Shown piece after piece: positions 55,909-64,000 of a stretch of 64,000 nt of DNA. The stretch covers positions 372,001-436,000 of the forward strand of contig CBFFRP010000263.1 in NCBI GenBank assembly GCA_965644295.1, written 5' to 3'. The stretch is from Paraphysomonas bandaiensis (taxonomy: Eukaryota; Chrysophyceae). Position 1 is the first letter of the stretch, and each line of letters opens with the position of its first letter. Under the pieces are notes generated by a model that worked only from the letters and a program-made list of their open reading frames with translations, did no database searches and was not told where the DNA came from. The position numbers and the translations under genes are program-made.

Positions 55909-57056
55909 ATGATTTCATTAATAATTATATTCTTTCTATATTTCAATGATAGGATTCATCAGGCTACTTGTCATTCCAATGTATAACTCTCTCTCTCATA
56001 TATATATATATATTAATATCTATCTATATACAGGTACATGATGAAGAATATTCTCGGAATATTCCATCTTCTCTCCGATTATTAGATAATATAAATCAAT
56101 TTAATCAAGAATCATATGATCATATCATTACAGCTCATATTACAATGTCACATAATCATCCTCAGGGTATGCATGTGACTGTTACTATTAATGGGACAGT
56201 ATCTATGCAATCATCAACAACAAATTGCACACCACCATCTAAATGTGGTATATATAAAGACTGTCTAGCTAATGTATTATTAGTCTTTTCTCTCCCTAGA
56301 GGTGTATATGTTGACCCATTTGAACTACAGGTTTGTTTGGTCACTTTTTCTTTGCATGTTTATCATTATTTATTGCAGTCGCGACATGACTTCCTGTGGA
56401 GCGATGTAGTTGCACACCTCAGCGGAGAATACGTTGTGGGTTTTAGCCCTGAGGCCTATGCAGAGCGATCTGAGGGCTTCTGGATTGGTCTAGAGGCTCT
56501 CCGTCTGCCAGTGAGGAATGGAATTATATCCTTTGTGTTACAATTACCGATACATATGCGATACCGCCTAACTGATGACTGGGGAGTTTATAGCAATGCA
56601 CGGAGTACTCAAGAAACCACTGATCATAGTAAGCCGCAAGAAGAAGGGCGTTTATTACCCGATTCCCTTATTGATGATCACGTGGAGGGACGGGTTGTAT
56701 CAGTGATTCCTCCTCCGGTTGTTTTTGTCGGGAAGAGCGATAGTTGGTCACCTGGTGTGTGGGTGGCCACATCCGATGGGGATATGCCGATGGACGATGG
56801 TGAAGCCAGCACACACAATAGAATGCGGAGTGCTCATAGAGAAGCTGAGTATAAGAAAGCAGAACTTTTGAATGAGGGTTGTGATCGATTTTCTGAAAAT
56901 TGCGAAGCTTTTCTTAAACTCTACATGCCGATTCCTATTCTGGGCTGGGGAAGTAGTATTGTTATACTGTTAACTGTTATAGTTTTGTTATCGACGACCT
57001 TATTTCTCTCATATTTATTAGTAAGCCCATCAAAGCCGAGAGTACATTCACAATAG
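55909..57056 (+). CDS. PIGX: GPI mannosyltransferase I stabilising subunit, PIG-X/Pbn1 family
   Basis: Three exons (55909-55980, 56034-56330, 56379-57056) give 348 residues. Exon 1 was chosen because it supplies a signal peptide (MISLIIIFFLYFNDRIHQAT) and keeps phase 0. The frame also remains open across intron 1, so other starts are conceivable. Family blocks are DCLANVLLVFSLPRGVYVDP followed by FEL, then VVGFSPEAYAERSEGFW and the conserved LPIHMRYR. One membrane helix lies near the C-terminus (SSIVILLTVIVLLSTTLFLS). PIG-X/Pbn1 is an ER membrane protein that stabilises the catalytic PIG-M/Gpi14, which adds the first mannose to the GPI anchor precursor. PIG-M is not in the window. Human PIG-X is shorter (about 258); the extra length is a hydrophilic insert before the membrane helix. 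Confidence 0.85.
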
Positions 57057-57823
57057 TCTGTGCATTCTGTATTAGTTTTTATGAATGTCTAGCAGCTTGC
57101 TATATTTTAACCATGTCTCAATGTAGTGTGAAGTGTAGATAGAGGTTCAGCATGAACAACGATATATAATAAATTTTTGCGATTAAAGCTTGCTTAAAAT
57201 ATTCGAAGCTACTGACTTCAACCGCAACACTTAGCCCCGAAGTGAAATTGTGTACGATGTTATTGGAGTTTATGTGCACAAGGATCTTCAGGCCAACTAA
57301 TACTATGTTGTCTACAGAGTATACTCCATTCAAGATTACTGATTGCGTGGAAGCCGTACTTGTTCAGTCTTAAGAGGGTTTTATGAGCTGAATTCAAGTT
57401 TAAGCTTTGTGAAATTACGATTGTAAAAACAGAAATCCTCGATGTTTACTATGTGATAGCCAAAGGAATTGTTTTAGGTTGATAAGGCTGTATGTAGCCA
57501 AGTACGGGTCAGTTCTTTCAATTCCCGACATTCTATTCCTACTGATACCATACCGTTGTCAAAGAGTGTGAGTAAAAAAGATACTTACAGTAGTGAATGT
57601 CTGATTATTTAGCAATAGGCGTTGAGACCTTGCATCAATTAGTGGCTAGAAGAATGCTAGTCATACTAGTTAGACCACTACCCGTAACTAATCAATACAA
57701 ACTCTTTTATCCTACTATTTAACGCTACGAAAGCTGCTTGTGCGTCGCCGCAAGCACCAAGGTGCAACCACTTCCGTTCTTTTTGTGTGATATGAAATTC
57801 GCCTTTATCGTGTGTCCGTGGAC
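57057..57823. other. Intergenic stretch with the second double-hairpin repeat
   Basis: No gene is seen. GTAGTGAATGTCTGATTATT near 57589 matches sequence upstream of repeat copy 1. The stretch ACTAGTTAGACCACTACCCG near 57677 resembles the inner arm of the foldback element at 39166. Confidence 0.5.
57722..57770 (+). repeat. 49-bp double-hairpin repeat, copy 2
   Basis: It differs from copy 1 only in the first hairpin (GCTTGTGCGTCGCCGCAAGC against GCTTGTGAGTCACCACAAGC). The changed stem position is a G-T wobble, so the hairpin still folds. The second hairpin GCACC-AA-GGTGC is identical. Confidence 0.75.
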
Positions 57824-59029
57824 TCACCGGCGCTTTTGATCTGGGGGTCTCCCTTTGGGATGGGTCTCCATTGGTTTTGGAGGGGGCTCAGCATTCTGAA
57901 TTAGGGTCCTGAGTGCACCTAGGTCCGATTTGCTGGGTCCGTCACCGCTGTTATCGGAGGAGAATTCCTTCCCCTGAAGGGCGTGGGAGGGATGGTTGAT
58001 GGACCTGGCACGGTGGACTCCTTGCATTCCCTTGGAATGACATTGCAACACATTTTGGAGACGCATGATGACAAGGTCAGGAATTCTCTCGAGTAGCGCG
58101 TGTAGTTCCAACTCCACCGGGTATTTGGTGTCCAGGAAGAAGTGATCGTTGGAGCAAAACACATCATAAGATGGAAGGAATTGAGTTTGTGGAAGGAAGG
58201 AGGAATGGTGGGTGGACCAGTACGCCCAGTAAGGGAGAGGCGATAGTTTGTCCGGGGGTTTTCTAGGAGGAGGTAGAGTGTACTGTGTGTGTGTATGACA
58301 CTGCAGTGGTGTTATGAGTGTGTTGGACAGAGAGAGAGAGCTGGTGATGTGTCCAACAGTACCGGTATACAGGTACATGGACATGGTGATGTGTCCAACA
58401 GTACAGGTATACAGGTACATGGACATGGTGATGTGTCCAACAGCAGTAGAGGTATACACGGAATGGTATACATCCTGTAGGACACAGTAGTACAGTAGTC
58501 GAGTAAACCGTATGCGGAATACAGTGTCTATCCAATGAGATGGATGGGCTGTGGGGGTGATAGGTGAACAGGGTGAGGGGGTAGCCTGCTGGGTGGATGG
58601 ACCACAGACAAACCATGTTGGGTTGGGCTGAGTGGGCGGCAGAAGGCAGCCCTGTTGCACAGTTGAGAGGGATCGAGAGTATTCAGTGATTGCATAGGGG
58701 GTCCATGGGGGTCGTTTTCGTGAGCCTGCTCGCACGAGCCATGTTCTGAGAGGTTGTAGCCGTAGAAAGCGATGGGTGAGACGAAGTTGTCTGCTGAGGG
58801 GATAGCACGTAGGTGCGGTCAGCGCTGCATTGGTGCAGGCACGTGGTTTAACTGAAGTAGTTGAGTAGGGTGAAGGTTGCAAGGCCAGGCAGGGGGGCTT
58901 GGAGCGTGTACAACATGGTGTGACAGGTAATTTGTCGGAAGCGTGGTGGTCAACAAAATGCAGCAGTAAGGGAGTGTAAAAGGCCCTGGGCACACTGATG
59001 TGACTCAGCCACAGTCTCAATAGAGACAT
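57824..59029 (-). CDS. Doubtful 401-codon reading frame with a 42-bp tandem repeat
   Basis: A single open frame starts at an ATG (59029) and ends at 57824. Much of it is Thr/Pro/Ser/His-rich and low in complexity. The tandem repeat gives VGHITMSMYLYTCT-like units. Only the stretch LELHALLERIPDLVIMRLQN and the following 80 residues look like ordinary protein. The region is more GC-rich than its surroundings, which by itself lengthens open frames. No motif, intron or family supports it, so it may be an orphan gene, part of an unknown mobile element, or chance. Confidence 0.3.
   Translation of the reverse strand: MSLLRLWLSHISVPRAFYTPLLLHFVDHHASDKLPVTPCCTRSKPPCLALQPSPYSTTSVKPRACTNAALTAPTCYPLSRQLRLTHRFLRLQPLRTWLVRAGSRKRPPWTPYAITEYSRSLSTVQQGCLLPPTQPNPTWFVCGPSTQQATPSPCSPITPTAHPSHWIDTVFRIRFTRLLYYCVLQDVYHSVYTSTAVGHITMSMYLYTCTVGHITMSMYLYTGTVGHITSSLSLSNTLITPLQCHTHTQYTLPPPRKPPDKLSPLPYWAYWSTHHSSFLPQTQFLPSYDVFCSNDHFFLDTKYPVELELHALLERIPDLVIMRLQNVLQCHSKGMQGVHRARSINHPSHALQGKEFSSDNSGDGPSKSDLGALRTLIQNAEPPPKPMETHPKGRPPDQKRR
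58343..58459. repeat. 42-bp tandem repeat, about 2.7 copies
   Basis: Units start at 58343, 58385 and 58427 with GGTGATGTGTCCAACAG. The first two differ at one base by eye and the third diverges after 18 bases. Confidence 0.9.
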
Positions 59030-60043
59030 TGGGCTTGGAGCTGGTTAATAGAGTGAAACTTTATGTTGGACTGTATTTGCCATCGTAGGGCAGAGAATTT
59101 GGAGATACTTACAAAAAAAGGAACTTCCGTTACTCACTTGTCCGAGGCATATTTTTTGCCTTGAAAAGCAGCTGAAATTAGGTCAATAGGTATATGCATT
59201 CTTTCACTTCTTGGTCTCCTACCACATATTCAGAAAAAAATAATATTGGCTCAGTGTACACAGTCAGAAAATGTATTTGTCTAAGCGTATAGATATTCCG
59301 TACAATCTTAACAAAGTCCCTGATTTTGCCACAGAAGAATAATAAACTTTGACGAACAACGTTTGTTATTTTAACACAATACTATTCTAGCATTGCTTAA
59401 AAGTATTTTATCTCAAACTATTCAAAAAGCTGGAGTTTGTATTATTGTCTACTATATACTAGTTGTTCCGAATATTTTGACCGGGTATTAGATCAATCGC
59501 ATCACGACTCACATCGATAGCCACTGCTGCTGTATTTTAGACAATTTGGTTAGTTATTAAGTATAAGCAATACCTGTTCAACTAAACTACCAATAGAGAT
59601 GTAAGCTGTATTGACAGATCTGCTTCGTTTATTGTCAACTTTCTTTTGTTATGTATGCGTGTGGTACTTATATATTGTGTAATGACTTTTTAGTTAGTAG
59701 TAGACGTGTCAGCATTGTGATACTAAACTTTCTAAAATATCAAATGTACACTGGTAGGCTGTTATTCTACTCTTGCGCTACGAAAGCTACTTGTGTGTCG
59801 CCGCAAGCACCAAGGTGCAATCATTTTTGCGTATATATACGACATATATTATATTAGATATTTTAATTTGCTAGCTATTTATTGTGAAACTCCATAATCT
59901 GGCTGTAGAGCAATATAATATTTAATAGCATTGTTGTTAGCTAGCTTACCATTAATAGTATTGCTAAACTTTTCTACCCGGTCCTGTCAAGGTTTGACAT
60001 TATATGAGAAGTATTAACTTAACAACAGAAGGTAACTTATACT
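59030..60043. other. Intergenic stretch with the third double-hairpin repeat
   Basis: AT-rich DNA without a recognisable gene. The short frame at 59651-59857 overlaps the repeat and has no motif. Confidence 0.5.
59775..59823 (+). repeat. 49-bp double-hairpin repeat, copy 3
   Basis: It has the same length and order as copies 1 and 2, with a few substitutions (GCTACTTGTGTGTCGCCGCAA in the first hairpin, two of them in the outer stem and loop; CAATCA at the end). The second hairpin GCACC-AA-GGTGC is unchanged. Confidence 0.72.
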
Positions 60044-60303
60044 CAAAGCTGAGAATTATAAATTATAATCAATGTCTCTTATCATTCATCAATATCATGT
60101 TGTCTCCACTACCACTCATTTCTCGTACGACGATCTTACATCGTCACTACAACTTGCATCGTCACAATATTCCGTTTTACCGCTATGTGCTTATCGTCAT
60201 TCATTCTCACAATACGATTAACAAGACTACAACTGTATAATACAGTAATTTAAATACCTTATAACTACAGCTTTCAATTGCTCTCATATAGCAGAACTCA
60301 ACA
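60044..60303 (-). repeat. 3' LTR of the deleted Copia element
   Basis: It is identical by eye to 62020-62279. On the minus strand it starts TGTTGAGTTC, right after the polypurine tract. The other end is TTCTCA, or GCTTTG if the six shared outer bases belong to the LTR. Confidence 0.92.
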
Positions 60304-60446
60304 CTCCCTCTCAATTCAAAGCTGTAGATAGACTCTTCACATCACAAGACATAACTGACGGATACGCAACCACCGAAACCAAACAGGACAAACAGGTGGA
60401 CGTATGACTCCGACATTTCAGCTAGTCTCACAGCACAGTCAACTGA

Positions 60447-62048
60447 TCACTTACGTCGTTTGAACGTCTTTTCTCTAATAACCTCAACAGATGATTTTCG
60501 ATCCTCTCCTAGGCATCTCTTCCTGTGTTTCTCGAAAGTTACACCACACAACGATTTCGTGAATATGTCTGCTGTCTGATCATCTGTTCCAACGTGGTAC
60601 AATATGGCAGTGTTAAAGAGGCCATCTGGATCTACGTGTTCCCTAACCCAATGGTATTTGATCTCGATGTGTTTTGAACGCTTATGGAACACCGGATTCA
60701 ATGCTAAGTCACGAGCACTCTGGCTATCCAAGAAAAATGGTGTGGGTTCGCGTAGACGGAGTCCTAATTCGTCCAACACCCCCCGAAGCCATACCAGTTC
60801 TTGCATGCCAGCATACATAGCCTGATACTCACTTTGCATTGATGACGTTGAAACGGTAGCCTGTAAAATGGACTGCCAGATAAGTGGTCCACCGGCGGCA
60901 AATACTATGTATCCAGTCGTAGATCGGCGTGACACCACATCGCCAGCCCAGTCTGCATCAGTAAAGATGTGCATGTCGAAGTGCTTACTACTGAACCGAA
61001 TACCCTTTCGAACTGTACCCCTAACGTACTGCAATAGGTACGTCATTAAATAACATGTAGCCCGGGTAGGCTTAGATGCATATCTAGATAACAAACCAAC
61101 TGCATATGCAATATCAGGGCGAGTATTCATAGATAGATATAACATGGCACCCAGTAGGCTGCGATAAGGATAATTATCTACTCCCTCTTTCTCCTCAGGT
61201 GTGAGATCGCTGTCTGCTTGATTAATTCTGTCCATTGCATCGAGGGGTAGCGGCGACTTTCGGATTTTTGATGAGGGACCGAGGAAATCAGCGAATTTGA
61301 GAAGAATTTTCTCCGCATATGTCTGCTGATCCAGCTGAATGAAATCCTGTCCTCGCGTGACACGAACATTCAGGAAATGTTCAACGGCTCCCATATCCGT
61401 CATGTCGAATCGTTCGCAGAATCTAGCTTTTATTTCTGTAATAATATTAAGGTCAGCACATGCGATGACGATGTCATCCACATATATGGTGAGATACACT
61501 TTATGACCTTTATATACAGCATGATACAAGCAAGGTTCTAACACACACGGTCGAAATCCCAAGGATTTGATGAACTTGTTTATGGTTTTCCACCATGATC
61601 GTGGTGAACTACGGAGTCCATATAGAGATTTCTTCAATTTAAAACAATGTCCAGGTGGAAGTTGAAAATCTGGAGTAGGATTCATGTAAACGTCGCCTTC
61701 AATATCGGCATAACAGAACGCACTGGAGACATCGAGTTGATGCACAAACATACTGAACACAAGAGCCAACGCCAGAATCAACCGAACAGATATACTCTTG
61801 ACTACAGGGGCAAATGTGTTGTCCACATCGACGCCAGATTGTTGACCGTACCCAAGTGCTACAAGTCGTGCTTTATGCTTCTTGATGGAGCCATCCTTAT
61901 TGTACTTTCGCTTATATACGTAACGAGATTTAAGAGGTCGTGCATCAGGCGGAGTTTCTACTACTTCAAACACTTCACGCTGAAAAAGTGCATTCCGTTC
62001 TAATCTGCGCGCGAAAGTACAAAGCTGAGAATTATAAATTATAATCAA
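60447..62048 (-). CDS. Copia reverse transcriptase and RNase H, 5'-truncated but otherwise open
   Basis: The frame is open for 533 codons with no ATG at its start; the first ten codons are LTR sequence and pol sequence begins near CTFARRLERNALFQREV. RT blocks follow in order: SRYVYKRKYNKDGSIKKHKA, QLDVSSAFCYADIEGDVYMN, KKSLYGLRSSPRSWW, and YVDDIVIA with the catalytic Asp pair. RNase H shows FTDADWAGD, SSMQSEYQAMYAG, LDSQSARD and KRSKHIEIKYHW, ending DDQTADIFTKSL and a basic tail. No stop or frameshift interrupts it, so the part is either recently derived or still under selection. It is closely similar to the broken fragment at 1.3-2.3 kb. Confidence 0.9.
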   Translation of the reverse strand: MIIIYNSQLCTFARRLERNALFQREVFEVVETPPDARPLKSRYVYKRKYNKDGSIKKHKARLVALGYGQQSGVDVDNTFAPVVKSISVRLILALALVFSMFVHQLDVSSAFCYADIEGDVYMNPTPDFQLPPGHCFKLKKSLYGLRSSPRSWWKTINKFIKSLGFRPCVLEPCLYHAVYKGHKVYLTIYVDDIVIACADLNIITEIKARFCERFDMTDMGAVEHFLNVRVTRGQDFIQLDQQTYAEKILLKFADFLGPSSKIRKSPLPLDAMDRINQADSDLTPEEKEGVDNYPYRSLLGAMLYLSMNTRPDIAYAVGLLSRYASKPTRATCYLMTYLLQYVRGTVRKGIRFSSKHFDMHIFTDADWAGDVVSRRSTTGYIVFAAGGPLIWQSILQATVSTSSMQSEYQAMYAGMQELVWLRGVLDELGLRLREPTPFFLDSQSARDLALNPVFHKRSKHIEIKYHWVREHVDPDGLFNTAILYHVGTDDQTADIFTKSLCGVTFEKHRKRCLGEDRKSSVEVIREKTFKRRK

Positions 62049-62279
62049 TGTCTCTTATCATTCATCAATATCATGTTGTCTCCACTACCACTCATTTCTC
62101 GTACGACGATCTTACATCGTCACTACAACTTGCATCGTCACAATATTCCGTTTTACCGCTATGTGCTTATCGTCATTCATTCTCACAATACGATTAACAA
62201 GACTACAACTGTATAATACAGTAATTTAAATACCTTATAACTACAGCTTTCAATTGCTCTCATATAGCAGAACTCAACA
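62020..62279 (-). repeat. 5' LTR of the deleted Copia element
   Basis: This 260-bp LTR is identical by eye to the other copy. On the minus strand it runs directly into reverse transcriptase coding sequence, without a primer-binding site or leader. Confidence 0.92.
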
Positions 62280-63066
62280 GGTCCAACAATGCTACATAAT
62301 GTTGCTATATATTGCTATATAGTAACATCGTTAATCACTAGCTAAATACTTGCCTGGACTCTATTTATAGGTCTCTTTTCATTAATATCAAACCCACTGC
62401 GCAGACAGGTGCTTCAGACAGCGGTATTGAGGTTGCTTGTTAAATCGTCTCGCTTCAGTTGCCTTTTATCAACAATCAAACCCTGTGCTGTTAAGTTTTG
62501 CTGTTTGTAAGTTAAGAATTCATTTAAATTATATCCGTCACTCAAAGAATGCCGTAATGGTTAACTGTAGTGTGAGAACGAATATAACATGATAGTACTA
62601 CTATAGTATTGTAAGGGGAATATATTGAAGCTATTACGCAGAATGACTGGTGGTTAGGATAACATGAATTTGGTGAATGATATCGATTATAATTTATAAT
62701 TTTCAGCATTGTATTAATTTACGCTTTTAGTTAGTGCAATATTGACTGATTGATATTATAGGAGATATAGTAAGTTTATGATGTTGTAGCCCTGTGAGTT
62801 AGGAACCACGTCATTCACCAACATCAACATTCTGTTCTACAAATCATATCTTTAACAGCTACTATATTTTCAGTTTCTTTGTATACTTGTAATAGCTACT
62901 CCTATACTGTAGTCATGTATATTCTGTATTTCATTGCTACATAGAATACAGGATAACTACTAGCGATTGACTTTACCAAACTTCAAGTACGCACGTAGGA
63001 GTTGGTTGTAGTTCAATACTCCCACTCAATGAACATATCAGAATATACTGTGATGAGCAAGTCTAC
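62280..63066. other. Stretch between two Copia elements, likely including an undefined 3' LTR
   Basis: On the minus strand CATTGAGTGGGAG (about 63018-63030) is a polypurine tract 35-50 bp after the stop of the fragment at the window edge. That element's 3' LTR should therefore begin near 63017 and run leftwards. Its other copy lies outside the window, so its end cannot be placed. No host gene is seen. Confidence 0.45.
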
Positions 63067-64000
63067 TTAGTGCGATACCATAGTGTGCACATGCTGATAG
63101 TGCAGCTTCTCGGACAAGGCTTTAGTCATCACGTCTGCTGTCATCTCTGCCGTTGGCACATGATTCAGCCTGACGATACAGCCTCCCACTTGCTCTCGAA
63201 TCCAATGATACTTGATCCGAATATGCTTGGAACGTTTATGATTTACCGGGTTCTGAGCTAGATCAATCGCACTCTTGCTGTCCATATTCAAGATTGTTGG
63301 AGACGCATTCTTACTGAGCTCAAATCCACGAATTCCGAGCTCTGTCATCACCCCTCGTATCCATACAATCTCCTGAATTGCAGCATATGCAGCCATATAT
63401 TCAGCTTCCATAGTCGACGTAGCCACTGTTGGCTGCAGTCTGGACTGCCATGCAATTGGAGCACCCCACAGATATACGATATACCCTGTAGTGGATCTGC
63501 ATGTATCCAGATCTCCGGCCCAATCTGCATCAGAGTACACACATAGAGGGTCTTCATCTGTGAAATTAGGAAATATGATACCTTGATCAACTGTATTTTC
63601 TAAATACAATAAAGTATGCAGAGCAGCTTGACATGCAGCGTACGTGGGTCTTGTGGTGAACCGGGAGAGAAGATTTACTGTATATGCCATGTCTGGTCTA
63701 GTATGCACTGCCAAATACATTAAGGCACCAATAACAGATTGATAGGGAAATGCATCAACGTATTCTCTCTGTTTTCGAGTTTCTTCCTCTTTTGCATCCT
63801 TGGACAACTTTAGGCCAGGTGGTAGAGGTGTGGTTGCCTTGCACCGTCTCTTCTTTTCTGACAACAAGTGATTGAATCTGGCCACAACATCTTTAGCATA
63901 TGCAGACTGATGTAACTTAATCTGGCCATTATGACGCTCAATGGTAAGACCTAAATAATGCTTAAGGTCCCCCATATCTTGCATGGCATATTGAGTCTTA
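63067..64000 (-). CDS. Copia reverse transcriptase end and RNase H (continues beyond the window edge)
   Basis: The frame is open from the window edge (minus strand) to a stop at 63067, at least 310 codons, without interruption. It contains MGDLKHYLGLTIERHNGQIK, HTRPDMAYTVNLLSRF, YSDADWAGDLDTCRSTTGYI, TSTMEAEYMAAYAAIQEIVW, MDSKSAIDLAQ, KRSKHIRIKYHWIREQV and MTADVMTKALSEKLH. These are the closing RT segment and RNase H of a Copia element, apparently intact. The catalytic YVDD block and everything before it lie outside the window. Confidence 0.9.
   Translation of the reverse strand, partial: KTQYAMQDMGDLKHYLGLTIERHNGQIKLHQSAYAKDVVARFNHLLSEKKRRCKATTPLPPGLKLSKDAKEEETRKQREYVDAFPYQSVIGALMYLAVHTRPDMAYTVNLLSRFTTRPTYAACQAALHTLLYLENTVDQGIIFPNFTDEDPLCVYSDADWAGDLDTCRSTTGYIVYLWGAPIAWQSRLQPTVATSTMEAEYMAAYAAIQEIVWIRGVMTELGIRGFELSKNASPTILNMDSKSAIDLAQNPVNHKRSKHIRIKYHWIREQVGGCIVRLNHVPTAEMTADVMTKALSEKLHYQHVHTMVSH

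Larger units (their letters stand above)
60044..62279 (-). mobile_element. Internally deleted Copia element: identical LTRs around RT/RNase H only
   Basis: Two 260-bp LTRs (60044-60303 and 62020-62279) are identical by eye. Between them, on the minus strand, only the reverse transcriptase/RNase H part of pol remains. Gag, protease and integrase are missing and pol joins the 5' LTR directly. The polypurine tract GAGAGGGAG (60304-60312) immediately precedes the 3' LTR start TGTTGAG. No target duplication is seen: the left flank is ATACT and the right flank is GGTCC. Confidence 0.9.

Noticed and set aside
57118-57560. Possible decayed retroelement coding on the minus strand
   Set aside because: Pieces of open frame exist but no reverse transcriptase, integrase or transposase motif could be identified.

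Overview
This window is nuclear DNA of a eukaryote. It has 18 host protein genes that I can support, 14 of them split by short GT-AG introns. I placed 53 introns, about 43-194 bp long. There is also an initiator tRNA-Met gene, LTR retrotransposons of the Ty1/Copia type, and small non-coding transposon-like repeats. The organism looks like a unicellular eukaryote that is neither an animal nor a land plant. It combines a hybrid histidine kinase with a response-regulator domain, a large beta-helical 'polymorphic membrane protein' type receptor, and general eukaryotic genes (CAF-1 p60, Cwc2, HMG-CoA synthase, Mpv17, Yip1, BROX-like, PIG-X). An opisthokont protist such as an ichthyosporean, or a stramenopile, would fit. 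The sequence alone does not settle the lineage.

Layout. 1-3 kb: AT-rich DNA with a MITE-like repeat and a broken Copia fragment. 3.1-9.0 kb (-): a 13-exon surface receptor gene. 9.0-10.8 kb: mostly non-coding. 10.8-30 kb: Cwc2-like splicing factor (-), CAF-1 p60 (+), HMG-CoA synthase (-), Mpv17 family (+), exostosin-like enzyme (-), a coiled-coil protein (-), an orphan protein (-) and a hybrid histidine kinase (+). 30-46 kb: a hAT-type MITE, a coiled-coil protein (-), a beta-helix protein (+), a PX-PH protein (-), a basic Ser/Arg/Lys-rich protein (+), a 1.5 kb inverted-repeat element, Yip1 (-), BROX-like (+) and a RING-H2 protein (-). 46.25-51.35 kb: a complete, apparently intact Copia element with a 5-bp target duplication. 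51.4-57 kb: an inverted duplication of a gene fragment, a coiled-coil gene (-), the tRNA and PIG-X (+). 57-64 kb: a doubtful 401-codon reading frame, a Copia element that kept only its RT/RNase H part between identical LTRs, and the end of another Copia element that runs off the window.

Organisation. From about 10.8 to 57 kb the genes mostly alternate strand. They form head-to-head pairs separated by about 370-690 bp of (TA)n and GTAT-rich microsatellite DNA, so most promoters are probably shared and bidirectional. The encoded functions are mixed: chromatin assembly, splicing, sterol synthesis, endomembrane and GPI-anchor synthesis, lipid-binding adaptors and signalling. I see no operon-like or metabolic cluster. 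Several 5' coding ends are strikingly poor in G/C at third codon positions and become richer downstream.

Exon boundaries were placed by eye from reading-frame continuity, GT-AG sites and family alignment from memory. Start codons were chosen at ATG even where an open frame extends further upstream.
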